Shown: piece after piece, positions 33,391 through 41,714 of the stretch | Position numbering within the stretch: position 1 is the stretch's first letter | Layout: the number at the start of each line of letters is the position of its first letter | DNA from: an uncultured Bacteroidales bacterium | GTDB taxonomy: Bacteria > Bacteroidota > Bacteroidia > Bacteroidales > Paludibacteraceae | Reading direction: 5' to 3' | Length of the DNA: 64,000 nucleotides | Assembly (NCBI GenBank): GCA_900319995.1 | Contig: ONQO01000013.1 | Location: 1 to 64,000 of the forward strand | Position numbers and translations under genes: made by a program | Notes under the pieces: generated by a model | Databases searched by the model: none | Told to the model about the DNA's origin: nothing | The model's input: the letters and a program-made list of their open reading frames with translations, nothing else

Positions 33391-35001
33391 ATGAAAAAGT
33401 ATATCTTACCGGCATTTACGGTGTTAGGAGTAGCATTGGGACTGATTATCGGCATTTCGATAAGCCAAAAAGCCAATGCACAACGTATAGTGTTCCAAGA
33501 AGGTACTTGGAAAATAGAGCAGTCAAAAATCGACCGGTTGCTGCAATTGATGGAAGAGATGTACGTTGATGACCTCAATATCGACAGTATCACCGATGAG
33601 GCGATGGCTGAGTTTGTGCAGAAGCTTGACCCTCACTCTTCGTATATTCCGAAAGAAGATTTGGAGATGGTCAATTCGGAGCTGGCAGGCTCATTCTCAG
33701 GAATAGGCGTTCAGTTTACCATTCAGCAGGACACGGTGCGTATTGTAGCCGTAATAGCCGGAGGGCCGAGCGAAGGGGTAGGTGTCTTAGCCGGAGACAA
33801 ACTGGTTACAGTGGACGACAGCTCCTTTGTCGGTAAGAAAATCAACAACGAGAAAGTAATGCGCACCCTGCGCGGCGAGAAAGGGACGAAAGTCAAACTG
33901 GGTGTTCTGCGTAGCGGAGATCCGGAATTATTGCACTTCACCGTTACCCGTGGAGACATTCCTGTGAACAGCGTGGACGCCAAATTCATTATTGCTGTCA
34001 AGGGTCAAAAAATAGGATTCGTGCGCGTGAACAAGTTCGGCGAGACGACCTACCATGAGTTCGCCTCTGCTATGGATGAGTTACACAAAAAAGGAGCAAC
34101 GAAATTCATTATCGACCTTCGTGAGAACTCCGGCGGCTATATGGATCAAGCTATCAAAATGGCAAACGAGTTCCTGCGCAGAGGAGATATGATTGTCTAT
34201 TCGGAAGGCAAAGCGTACCCGCGTTACGAAGCTCGTTCCAACGGCGGCGGGCATTATAAAGAGGTTCCGTTCGTTGTGCTCATTGATAATTTCTCCGCCT
34301 CGGCAAGCGAGATATTCGCAGGCGCCATGCAGGATAACGACCGTGCCCGGATTATCGGCCGCCGATCGTTCGGTAAAGGACTCGTTCAACAGCAGATACC
34401 GTTTGAGGACGGTAGTGCCGTGCGCCTTACCGTGGCACGTTACCACACACCTTCCGGTCGTTGCATTCAGAAACCCTATATCTTGGGGGATCAGGATGAT
34501 TATGAAAAAGAATTTATCGAACGCTTTGAGAACGGAGAGTTCTATTCCGCCGATTCGATTCATTTCTCCGACACCACTACCTACCGCACGAAAAACGGCC
34601 GTATAGTGCACGGCGGAGGAGGTATTATGCCGGACGTGTTTGTCGGCCGTGACACGACGCTCAACACTCCGTGGTTCAACCGCTGTGTGAACCTGGCATA
34701 CACCTATCAGTTTGCATACAAATATACGGATGAACACCGCAAAGAACTGAGCAAATTCAAAGACTGGCAGTCTCTGGAGCGATACCTGCTGTCACAGAAC
34801 ATCTTGCGCGAGTTTGTGGCTTTTGCTGAGGAAAAAGGAGTAGAACCCAACGAGAAGGAAATAGCCAAATCAAAACCTCTCATGGTTCGACTGCTGAACG
34901 CCTATATCGTCCGCAATATTTTGGGCGACGACGGATTCTTCCCCCTCTTTGAACGCGATGACGAGATAACAAGGAAAGCGGTGGAAATACTCATCAAATA
35001 A
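33391..35001 (+). CDS. S41-family C-terminal processing protease
   Basis: 536 residues from the ATG at 33391 (MKKYILPAFTVLGVALGLII, a signal or anchor segment); an ATG at 33382 overlapping the dCMP deaminase stop is an alternative. A PDZ domain (about 85-170: GIGVQF, VLAGDKLVTVDD) is followed by the S41 peptidase domain with IIDLRENSGGYMDQAI, the catalytic serine in SASASEIFAGAMQ and the catalytic lysine in RSFGKGLVQ. Such CtpA-like proteases act in the periplasm on C-termini of envelope proteins. Bacteroidales have several copies. Last gene of the rightward run. Confidence 0.93.
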   Translation: MKKYILPAFTVLGVALGLIIGISISQKANAQRIVFQEGTWKIEQSKIDRLLQLMEEMYVDDLNIDSITDEAMAEFVQKLDPHSSYIPKEDLEMVNSELAGSFSGIGVQFTIQQDTVRIVAVIAGGPSEGVGVLAGDKLVTVDDSSFVGKKINNEKVMRTLRGEKGTKVKLGVLRSGDPELLHFTVTRGDIPVNSVDAKFIIAVKGQKIGFVRVNKFGETTYHEFASAMDELHKKGATKFIIDLRENSGGYMDQAIKMANEFLRRGDMIVYSEGKAYPRYEARSNGGGHYKEVPFVVLIDNFSASASEIFAGAMQDNDRARIIGRRSFGKGLVQQQIPFEDGSAVRLTVARYHTPSGRCIQKPYILGDQDDYEKEFIERFENGEFYSADSIHFSDTTTYRTKNGRIVHGGGGIMPDVFVGRDTTLNTPWFNRCVNLAYTYQFAYKYTDEHRKELSKFKDWQSLERYLLSQNILREFVAFAEEKGVEPNEKEIAKSKPLMVRLLNAYIVRNILGDDGFFPLFERDDEITRKAVEILIK

Positions 35002-35042
35002 CAAGAGAAACAGAGTAATCCACCACGATCCAATACAAAGAA

Positions 35043-35078
35043 TAGGCCCGCCAATCAGCGAGCCTGTTCTTATTATAA
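35043..35078. terminator. Bidirectional terminator between convergent genes
   Basis: AGGCCCGC and GCGAGCCT arms with a six-base loop and GTTCTTATT after the stem; AATA precedes the other arm. It sits between the converging S41 protease and pepD genes. Confidence 0.65.
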
Positions 35079-36557
35079 CGCTTTCAACGCAGCTACTACA
35101 AACCGGTAGAATTTTTGCACCGTAGCAATGTTGACACGCTCATCGGGGCTATGTGGGTGCTCAATGGTCGGGCCGAAGGAAATCATCTCCATTCCCTCGT
35201 ATTTGCTACCTATGATACCACATTCGAGACCGGCGTGGATAGTCACTATACGCGGCGAATTGCCAAACTCTTTCTCATAGACGCTTTTCATCGTTGCCAG
35301 CAGCGTGCTCTTGAAATTGGGTTCCCATCCCGGGTATGCGCCGCTGAATTTAACATCAGCTCCGGCAAGCGAGAATGCCGACTGGATCACCGATGCCAAT
35401 TCCTCCTTGCGACTCTCCACGCTTGAACGGGCAAGGCAGATGACTTTCACATTGGCCATTTGTGATTTCTCATCGGGCATGTGCGTTTCTATAATAGCCA
35501 AATTGTTACTGGTCTCAACGATATCCGGCATTTCAGGGATAACACGATAAACGCCATGAGGACAGAGAGTTATCGCGTGAATGAGGAAATCCTGTACATC
35601 TTCGGGCATTTCTTTTTTCGGACATTCCACTTCTTTGGCAGAGAAATGCAAATCTGTTTCCACACCGTCGTATTCACGCAGCCAAAGATCTTCGTAACGG
35701 TCAATCAGATCTTGTAAGTCCTGATAACTGTCCTCCGGGATGGTAATTACCGCCGCTGCTTCGCGAGGTAGTGAATTGCGCAAGCTACCGCCTTCCACGG
35801 ATGCCAGTCGCGCCTCATAGTTGGCTACTGCATCTTTCAGGAAACGGAATAGTAATTTGATGGCATTGGCTCGTTGCAGATGGATATCGCATCCGGAGTG
35901 CCCCCCCTTGCAGCCCTTAATCTCAACGCGCAGAGCAATATCTCCCTTTTCCGTATCCACGGGTTCGTAGGCAAAAGTAGCCTCTGCATCTATTCCTCCG
36001 GCACATCCGACATACAACTCTCCTTCTGTCTCGCTGTCCAGATTAAGGAGGTATTTGCCTTTCAACCAGCCGCTTTTGAGGTCGTTAGCGCCATACATAC
36101 CCGTTTCTTCATCGATTGTAAAAAACGCCTCCAGAGGCGGATGAACCACATTCTTATCCGCAAGGATAGCCATCGCCGTCGCCACTCCGATACCGTTATC
36201 GGCTCCAAGGGTTGTTCCTTTTGCCGTTACCCACTCGCCGTTGTCCTCCACATAGGCCTCAATCGGGTCTTTCTCAAAATCAAACTCGACGTCGTTGTTC
36301 TTCTGAGGTACCATGTCCATGTGTCCTTGTAGAATCACGCCCGGATGGTTCTCCATACCGGCACTCGCAGGTTTACGGATAAGTACGTTCCCTATTTCGT
36401 CCTGAAGCGTCTCCAAACCGAGACTTTTGCCGTAGTTCACTAAGAAATCTGCGATCTCTTTGCGTTTTCCGCTTGGGCGCGGAATTCGGGTAAGGCTGTA
36501 GAAACTCTCCCACAAACCTTTAGGCTCAAGGCCATTTACCATTTTGTCATTTGCCAT
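35073..36557 (-). CDS. pepD: Aminoacyl-histidine dipeptidase (peptidase D, M20 family)
   Basis: 494 residues. Zinc-ligand motifs QGHMDMV, GTTLGADNGIGVA and TIDEETGMYGA are present, followed by the NLDSETEGELYVGCAGG segment typical of PepD, and a late HAGLECG with the C-terminal zinc histidine region GPTIEHPHSPDERV. The enzyme cleaves a broad range of dipeptides, including Xaa-His, in the cytoplasm. It follows the asparaginase gene by 20 bases, forming an amino-acid and peptide catabolism pair. Confidence 0.93.
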   Translation of the reverse strand: MANDKMVNGLEPKGLWESFYSLTRIPRPSGKRKEIADFLVNYGKSLGLETLQDEIGNVLIRKPASAGMENHPGVILQGHMDMVPQKNNDVEFDFEKDPIEAYVEDNGEWVTAKGTTLGADNGIGVATAMAILADKNVVHPPLEAFFTIDEETGMYGANDLKSGWLKGKYLLNLDSETEGELYVGCAGGIDAEATFAYEPVDTEKGDIALRVEIKGCKGGHSGCDIHLQRANAIKLLFRFLKDAVANYEARLASVEGGSLRNSLPREAAAVITIPEDSYQDLQDLIDRYEDLWLREYDGVETDLHFSAKEVECPKKEMPEDVQDFLIHAITLCPHGVYRVIPEMPDIVETSNNLAIIETHMPDEKSQMANVKVICLARSSVESRKEELASVIQSAFSLAGADVKFSGAYPGWEPNFKSTLLATMKSVYEKEFGNSPRIVTIHAGLECGIIGSKYEGMEMISFGPTIEHPHSPDERVNIATVQKFYRFVVAALKAL

Positions 36558-36577
36558 AATATCAGTTGTTTAATCAG

Positions 36578-37609
36578 TTAATCAATAGTCATTTCTCCGC
36601 AGAAATCTCTTCCGAGCAGTTCTCGCGCTTTATCTGTGTCATTGGGGTTTTCTCCGAAGACGAGCATCATCTTCGTCAGGAGGGCTTCAGTCGTGATGTC
36701 ATAACCGGAGAGCACACCAGCTTTCATCAAATTGAGAGACACCGCATACAATCCCATTTCCACCGACCCCGTATTGCACTGGGTCTTATTGACAATAATG
36801 ATACCTTTGTCCACTGCCGTTTTGAGTTCTTTAAAGAGCCAATGATCCGTGGGCGCATTACCTGCTCCGAAGGTTTCCAGAACAACTCCTTTCAAACCAC
36901 GCGTGCGCAAAAGGGCATGCACTACAGGCTGCCGGATACCTGGGAACAACTTAAGGACAGCCACATTGCAATCGAACTGTGTATGCAGTTTCAAAGGTGC
37001 TTTCAGGTCGCAATAATGCACTAAATGGGGCTGATAGGTAATATGTACACCTGCTTTTGCGAGCGGAGGATAATTATAACTGTTGAATGCGCTGAAATGC
37101 TCCGCATTGCGTTTGGTGGTACGATTGGCACGGAATAGTTTGTCTTCGAAATAAATCGTCACCTCGGGCACAATGGCATTTCCATCTTCATCCTTAGCCG
37201 CTGCCATTTCAATCGCTGTCAGCAGGTTTTCCTTCGCATCGCTGCGGAGAACACCTACCGGTAACTGAGAACCGGTAAATACCACGGGTTTGCCCAGATC
37301 CTCAAGCATGAACGATAGCGCCGAAGCCGAATAACTCATGGTATCCGTCCCGTGCAAAATCACAAATCCGTCATAATCGTCGTAGCGGTCGTACACCATT
37401 TGTGCCATTCGCACCCAGCAGTCAGGATTCACATCCGAAGAATCAAGCAAGGGAGAAAAGGCCTCTATATCCACCTGTATATTGCTCGCAAACAATTCAG
37501 GAATAAACGCCTTAAACGTCTCAATGTCAGCAGGGACAAGTGCGTCGGACACTCTGTCGCGGACCATAGTAATCGTCCCTCCCGTGGAAATCAAAAGAAC
37601 TTTGCTCAT
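36578..37609 (-). CDS. ansA: Type I L-asparaginase
   Basis: 343 residues from the ATG at 37609 (MSKVLLISTGGTITMVRDRV); a longer upstream frame to 37762 crosses the promoters and is rejected. Catalytic threonine in STGGTI and the second active site in VILHGTDTMSYSASALSFML, then FTGSQLPVG. The C-terminal CNTGSVEMGLYAV segment is also typical of the cytoplasmic type I enzymes, which convert asparagine to aspartate and ammonia. First gene of the leftward pair with pepD. Confidence 0.93.
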   Translation of the reverse strand: MSKVLLISTGGTITMVRDRVSDALVPADIETFKAFIPELFASNIQVDIEAFSPLLDSSDVNPDCWVRMAQMVYDRYDDYDGFVILHGTDTMSYSASALSFMLEDLGKPVVFTGSQLPVGVLRSDAKENLLTAIEMAAAKDEDGNAIVPEVTIYFEDKLFRANRTTKRNAEHFSAFNSYNYPPLAKAGVHITYQPHLVHYCDLKAPLKLHTQFDCNVAVLKLFPGIRQPVVHALLRTRGLKGVVLETFGAGNAPTDHWLFKELKTAVDKGIIIVNKTQCNTGSVEMGLYAVSLNLMKAGVLSGYDITTEALLTKMMLVFGENPNDTDKARELLGRDFCGEMTID

Positions 37610-37641
37610 ACCTAAAACTCTCCTTGACACTTTTGCGACTG

Positions 37642-37673
37642 CAAAAGTACAAAAAAAAAATGATATACGCAAA
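37642..37673 (-). promoter_or_regulatory. Promoter of the asparaginase-pepD unit
   Basis: Minus strand TTTG (37670-37673), 20 bases, TACTTTTG (37642-37649); leader of about 30 bases. Confidence 0.75.
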
Positions 37674-37678
37674 TATAA

Positions 37679-37710
37679 TTTGCATATTTCAAAAAAAAGT
37701 TGTACCTTTG
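37679..37710 (+). promoter_or_regulatory. Promoter of the response regulator unit
   Basis: TTTG (37679-37682), 20 bases, TACCTTTG (37703-37710), only 17 bases before the ATG at 37728, so the leader is very short. Divergent with the asparaginase promoter only 5 bases away. Confidence 0.75.
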
Positions 37711-37727
37711 CAGCGGATTTCAGGGTT

Positions 37728-38399
37728 ATGCCAAGCAAAATACTCATCATAGACGGTGACATCAGTCTTTCGACCGTATTGTGCGATTACCTTGTCAGCC
37801 GCGGCTACAAGGCGCAAGCAGCGGGTAACGGTCGAGCAGGGCTTCAATGTCTGGGCGATTCTCATTGGGATTTGGTCCTTATGGAGTTGCAGGGCGTAGA
37901 GATGAACGGCTTTGATCTGCTGAAAGACATCCGTCATCGCTTGCCCTCTATCCCGCTTATTGTTCTTACGGTCCGCAATGACCGCGAAAGTCAGATACGC
38001 GCGTTCCAATTGGGCTGCGATGACTACCAGTTGAAGCCGTTTTCAATGGACATTCTTATCTGCCGGATGGAAGCTATTTTGCGGCGTATCCGTGCCTTCG
38101 AAGAAAGCAAGCAACGGGTATTCGACCTGAACGGACATGTCTTTGACGCCACCCATCAGACATTCGACGGAAAGCATATGTCCTCGCGGGAAAGTGATTT
38201 ACTGCTGATGCTTTGCCGACAGGAGGGAAATGTGGTGGACAAGCACCGTATTCTGTCCGCCCTGTGGAAAGAAGACAATGCCTTTACCGCACGCTCGTTA
38301 GGTGTATTCATCAATCATCTGCGGCAATTCCTGACCCCCGCCGGCTATCAGATAATCGCCGTGCGATACAAAGGGTATAAACTGGTGAACGAAAATTAA
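37728..38399 (+). CDS. OmpR/RprY-like response regulator with altered phosphoacceptor
   Basis: 223 residues. Receiver domain 1-118 (ILIIDGDISLS, VLTVRND, LKPFSMDILICRMEAIL) and winged-helix output domain about 125-223 (SSRESDLLLMLCRQEGNVVD; RSLGVFINHLRQFL; VRYKGYKLV). The closest type known to me is RprY of Bacteroides. The phosphorylated aspartate is replaced by glutamate (E53 in LVLMELQGVEMNG), and the acidic pair is D9 and D11 instead of adjacent. T81 and K103 are kept. Glutamate at this site often mimics phosphorylation, so it may be constitutively active. No histidine kinase gene is adjacent. Confidence 0.88.
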   Translation: MPSKILIIDGDISLSTVLCDYLVSRGYKAQAAGNGRAGLQCLGDSHWDLVLMELQGVEMNGFDLLKDIRHRLPSIPLIVLTVRNDRESQIRAFQLGCDDYQLKPFSMDILICRMEAILRRIRAFEESKQRVFDLNGHVFDATHQTFDGKHMSSRESDLLLMLCRQEGNVVDKHRILSALWKEDNAFTARSLGVFINHLRQFLTPAGYQIIAVRYKGYKLVNEN

Positions 38400-38432
38400 T
38401 GATTTTGCATAGAATAGTAACGAATATCAGAT

Positions 38433-39077
38433 ATGAAATTAATAGCCCCCAGCGTATTATCCGCTGATTTTGGCCATTTGGCCGATGAATTGGAGATGAT
38501 AAACCGCAGCGAAGCCGATTGGCTGCATGTGGATGTCATGGATGGCACGTTTGTGCCGAATATATCATTCGGTTTTCCCCTAATGAAGCCGTTCAAACAA
38601 TACTGCACCAAACCTCTGGACGTCCATCTGATGATTGTACATCCGGAGAAATATGTGGAGCGTTTTTGCGACGCCGGAGCATGGTCGGTAGGATTCCATT
38701 TGGAGGCGGTGGATGACCCGATGCCCATCCTGGATTTGATTAAAGCGAAAGGAGTACGTACATGCCTGACCATCAATCCTGACATCGCCGTAGAGCGCTT
38801 GCTGCCTTATTTGGACAAAGTGGATATGGTTCTTCTCATGTCCGTTTTTGCCGGTTTCGGCGGACAGAAATTCATTCCCGAGACAACGGACAAGATTCGT
38901 TTCGTCAAGGCGGAAATAGAGAAACGGGGATTACACACACTCATTGAGATTGACGGCGGCGTCAATACCCATAATGCAGCTGAACTGTTTGAGGCAGGGG
39001 CTGATGTCCTGGTTGCCGGCAGCGCTGTTTTCTGCGCCAAGGATCCCGAAGAAGCCATCCGCAAAATGAAAGCTTAA
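38433..39077 (+). CDS. rpe: Ribulose-phosphate 3-epimerase
   Basis: 214 residues. IAPSVLSADFGHLADELEMI, HVDVMDGTFVPNISFG, DVHLMIVHPE, LLMSVFAGFGGQKFIPE and EIDGGVNTHNA are the full set of family motifs, including the catalytic aspartates and metal-binding histidines. It interconverts ribulose-5-phosphate and xylulose-5-phosphate in the pentose phosphate pathway. It starts 33 bases after the response regulator gene and is probably co-transcribed. Confidence 0.96.
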   Translation: MKLIAPSVLSADFGHLADELEMINRSEADWLHVDVMDGTFVPNISFGFPLMKPFKQYCTKPLDVHLMIVHPEKYVERFCDAGAWSVGFHLEAVDDPMPILDLIKAKGVRTCLTINPDIAVERLLPYLDKVDMVLLMSVFAGFGGQKFIPETTDKIRFVKAEIEKRGLHTLIEIDGGVNTHNAAELFEAGADVLVAGSAVFCAKDPEEAIRKMKA

Positions 39078-39168
39078 AAGCACGGGATAATATATTATAT
39101 ATATTATAGCATGTGGTAGGATGCGATAAAACCTCGTACTTCTCTGTATAAAAGCAGGCATTAATGTA

Positions 39169-40572
39169 ATGAAAGACGCCTTGAGGGCTTATCCGATGGT
39201 TTTGTTGCTGTTGCCGGTGGTGGCAGCCATTTTGCTTTGTTATCACTATCGGTGGCCGGTCAATCTGCTGCGAGAAAGCGAATGTCCGACGCTCGACAGC
39301 CTGCATTGCTATGCTTTTGTAACCGAAGGAGCGCCCAGACACACTCTCCGGTGTGAACGTTATGACGTCCAACTGATTGCGCGTTGGGACACCACAAAAA
39401 GGGAATGGCAGAATGCAGGTGGGAAAGTGCTGCTATACTATGGGCGAGAAAATGACAGTTGTCCAATGAATCCCTTGAAAGCCGGAGATACACTGATTGC
39501 CCGAACGCGCATCCACAGAGGCGATTCCATCGGGGATTTTGATTATGGCACATATCTCCGGAGACAGGGGATCATTGGAACCGCGTATGTCAGTAAGTAT
39601 TCCGTTGTCCGTATTCAATCTTCGGATACGGAGTCGAAACCGTCTTTGCAAAAACGGATGTACGACCGTCTTGCCGCTGCGGGTTTGGAGGGGAACGAGT
39701 TAGCTACTGTCGGCGCATTGACATTGGGATACAAAGAGGATTTGGACCCTGAATTGAAGCATCAGTTTCAAGCATCCGGCGCCGCACATGTCTTAGCCGT
39801 GAGCGGACTGCATACCGGTATTATCTATGGTTTCCTTTTGTGGTTGCTGACATTAGGAGGACGTTTTAAACCGCGTTATGAGAATCGTTTCGGACGGTGC
39901 GTCATCAGTCTCGTTATTATTGGTTTTATGTGGTTCTACGCGTGGCTGACAGGCATGACTCCTTCTGTCGTACGTGCAGTACTGATGGTCAGTTTGGTAG
40001 AAGTAGGAAGGATGTTTTACCGACGGGCATTGTCCATGAATACCATTGCCGCAGCCGCAGTGCTGATTTTGTTGGCTCGTCCGCTGGATATATGGAGCGT
40101 CAGTTTCCAATTGAGTTTTGCCGCTACTGCTTCAATCGTGGTTTTTGCCCGTGCGATGGAAGGAGTTCTCCATAGCAAGGAATGGAACATCCATTGGAAA
40201 GGGAGGGCTTTGAGTTGGATAATAGGCACGATTGTCATTTCTATAGCCGCCCAAATAGGTACTTTGCCCATTACCATGTACACCTTCGGGCAGATGAGTC
40301 CTTACTTTTTATTGGCGAACCTGATTGTACTTCCCGTTGCGTCCTTTTTGGTTCCCTGCGGACTAATCAGCATCGTGCTTGGAGGCAGTGGTGCCGGCAT
40401 CGTTTTCAGCAAACTCACATGGGCGCTTTCGTGGGTGATGAACCATAGTGTCGGGTGGATAGAGAGTTTGCCGGGTAGTACAATTCCTGCACATGTAAAT
40501 GGAGCGATGATAGCCCTTTATTATGTCCTTTTATTGTTATTTTATGTAATTATTTTAAAAAAATCGAAATAA
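39169..40572 (+). CDS. ComEC/Rec2-family membrane protein, short form
   Basis: 467 residues. N-terminal two hydrophobic segments, an OB-like soluble part (about 50-155), then the competence domain with GALTLGYKEDLDPELKHQF, ASGAAHVLAVSGLHTGIIYG and several membrane helices ending in VLLLLFYVIILKKSK. The C-terminal metallo-beta-lactamase domain of full ComEC is absent; such short forms are common in Bacteroidota. Full-length homologues form the inner-membrane DNA uptake channel; whether this host is competent is unknown. Confidence 0.88.
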   Translation: MKDALRAYPMVLLLLPVVAAILLCYHYRWPVNLLRESECPTLDSLHCYAFVTEGAPRHTLRCERYDVQLIARWDTTKREWQNAGGKVLLYYGRENDSCPMNPLKAGDTLIARTRIHRGDSIGDFDYGTYLRRQGIIGTAYVSKYSVVRIQSSDTESKPSLQKRMYDRLAAAGLEGNELATVGALTLGYKEDLDPELKHQFQASGAAHVLAVSGLHTGIIYGFLLWLLTLGGRFKPRYENRFGRCVISLVIIGFMWFYAWLTGMTPSVVRAVLMVSLVEVGRMFYRRALSMNTIAAAAVLILLARPLDIWSVSFQLSFAATASIVVFARAMEGVLHSKEWNIHWKGRALSWIIGTIVISIAAQIGTLPITMYTFGQMSPYFLLANLIVLPVASFLVPCGLISIVLGGSGAGIVFSKLTWALSWVMNHSVGWIESLPGSTIPAHVNGAMIALYYVLLLLFYVIILKKSK

Positions 40573-40584
40573 TTTTCGTGCGCG

Positions 40585-40616
40585 CTTGCGTATGTCAAAT
40601 AATTTTTGTACCTTTG
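40585..40616 (+). promoter_or_regulatory. Promoter of the 40645-48581 unit
   Basis: CTTG (40585-40588), 20 bases, TACCTTTG (40609-40616). The position of this element rules out the upstream start at 40606 for the following gene. Confidence 0.65.
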
Positions 40617-40644
40617 CAGCCGATTTTTATGTGAACGGTCACTT

Positions 40645-41700
40645 ATGAAAAAAACAATAGTATTAATTATAATGTTTTTCTTCGCGTTTGGTGCGAAGTC
40701 AGAGACCGTATTTGAATTCTCGTCCGCAGCCGATATGAGTCAGACAAAAAACGGCATTTCCGTCCTGTTGGCGAAGGGTAGCGGACAAACAGCTCCGGAT
40801 TACAAAATATCGACCTATAACAACGAGACCCATGAGGACATGCGTCTCTATTTGGGCAATACAATCACACTTTCTTCCGATCAGTCGTTGACGAATATTC
40901 AGATGGTATTCGCCCGGAGCAATGCGTCCAATAAGGAATACGCAGGTCTGGAGGTCTCTTCCGGCGTACTTGTGTCCGGCGGAGTAGCAGAGGATAACAT
41001 GGATTGGAAAGTGGACAGTTGGACGGGAGAGGCGACCCAAGTCGTCTTTACCCTGACCGGCAAAGGTCAACGGCAGATACAAAAAATCGTCATTGACGGG
41101 GAGCCTGTTGTCATAGAGCCGACGGTGCCGTCTCCGCTCCCTACCGAGGCTGATTTGGAGCCGGATTATACTTATGCCGAGCCTGCCATTGTGAGTGTTC
41201 CCGACACTACTGTCGAGAAGAAAGAATATGCGTTTATTGACCATAACATACTCGTTCATTGCGACATGGGTTCTATTATCAAGGCGACGGACACAACAGA
41301 AGCCTACTTCAATTGCAACGCCGGCTACACGATTACGTTTACCGCCGTACGCCCCATTAGGAGTTTGGCAATAGACGGTTATGTCAGAAAGAATTTCTCT
41401 GCTACCAGCGATGCCGGTGAGTTGTGGTATATGACGAACGAGGATATTGAGCTGGAGGGCTGGCCCGTGCTGACCATTACAGACCTAAACGCCACAAGCG
41501 TGACCCTCAGTTGTCCGAAACAAATCCGCTGCTACAGCGTAAGGCTCTTTTTCGAAGAGAAACAAGCTATTGACAACACAAATATAGAAGAAACAAGAAT
41601 AGACTTTACTGCCCCGATGTATAACATCCTCGGCGGTAAAGTGAACCCAAAGGACAAAGGAATTGTGCTTCAGAACGGACACAAATACCTTCTCCCGTAA
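40645..41700 (+). CDS. Secreted protein of unknown function (351 residues)
   Basis: Signal peptide (MKKTIVLIIMFFFAFGAKSE). Two beta-rich halves with parallel design (SETVFEFSSAADMSQTKNGI with NTITLSSDQSLTNIQMVF; HCDMGSIIKATDTTEAYFNC with GYTITFTAVRPIRSLAIDG), separated by a proline-rich linker. The C-terminus, FTAPMYNILGGKV followed by GIVLQNGHKYLLP, is a different type of tail from the other secreted proteins here, with the YN-x-x-G element preceding the G-x-x-x-x-NG-x-K element. Probably exported; 15 bases upstream of the giant gene and likely co-transcribed. Confidence 0.75.
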   Translation: MKKTIVLIIMFFFAFGAKSETVFEFSSAADMSQTKNGISVLLAKGSGQTAPDYKISTYNNETHEDMRLYLGNTITLSSDQSLTNIQMVFARSNASNKEYAGLEVSSGVLVSGGVAEDNMDWKVDSWTGEATQVVFTLTGKGQRQIQKIVIDGEPVVIEPTVPSPLPTEADLEPDYTYAEPAIVSVPDTTVEKKEYAFIDHNILVHCDMGSIIKATDTTEAYFNCNAGYTITFTAVRPIRSLAIDGYVRKNFSATSDAGELWYMTNEDIELEGWPVLTITDLNATSVTLSCPKQIRCYSVRLFFEEKQAIDNTNIEETRIDFTAPMYNILGGKVNPKDKGIVLQNGHKYLLP

Positions 41701-41714
41701 TACAGGAATAAACT

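Noticed and set aside
37610..37762. N-terminal extension of the asparaginase gene
   Set aside because: It covers two divergent promoters and poly-A tracts; the family starts at MSKVLLISTGGT.
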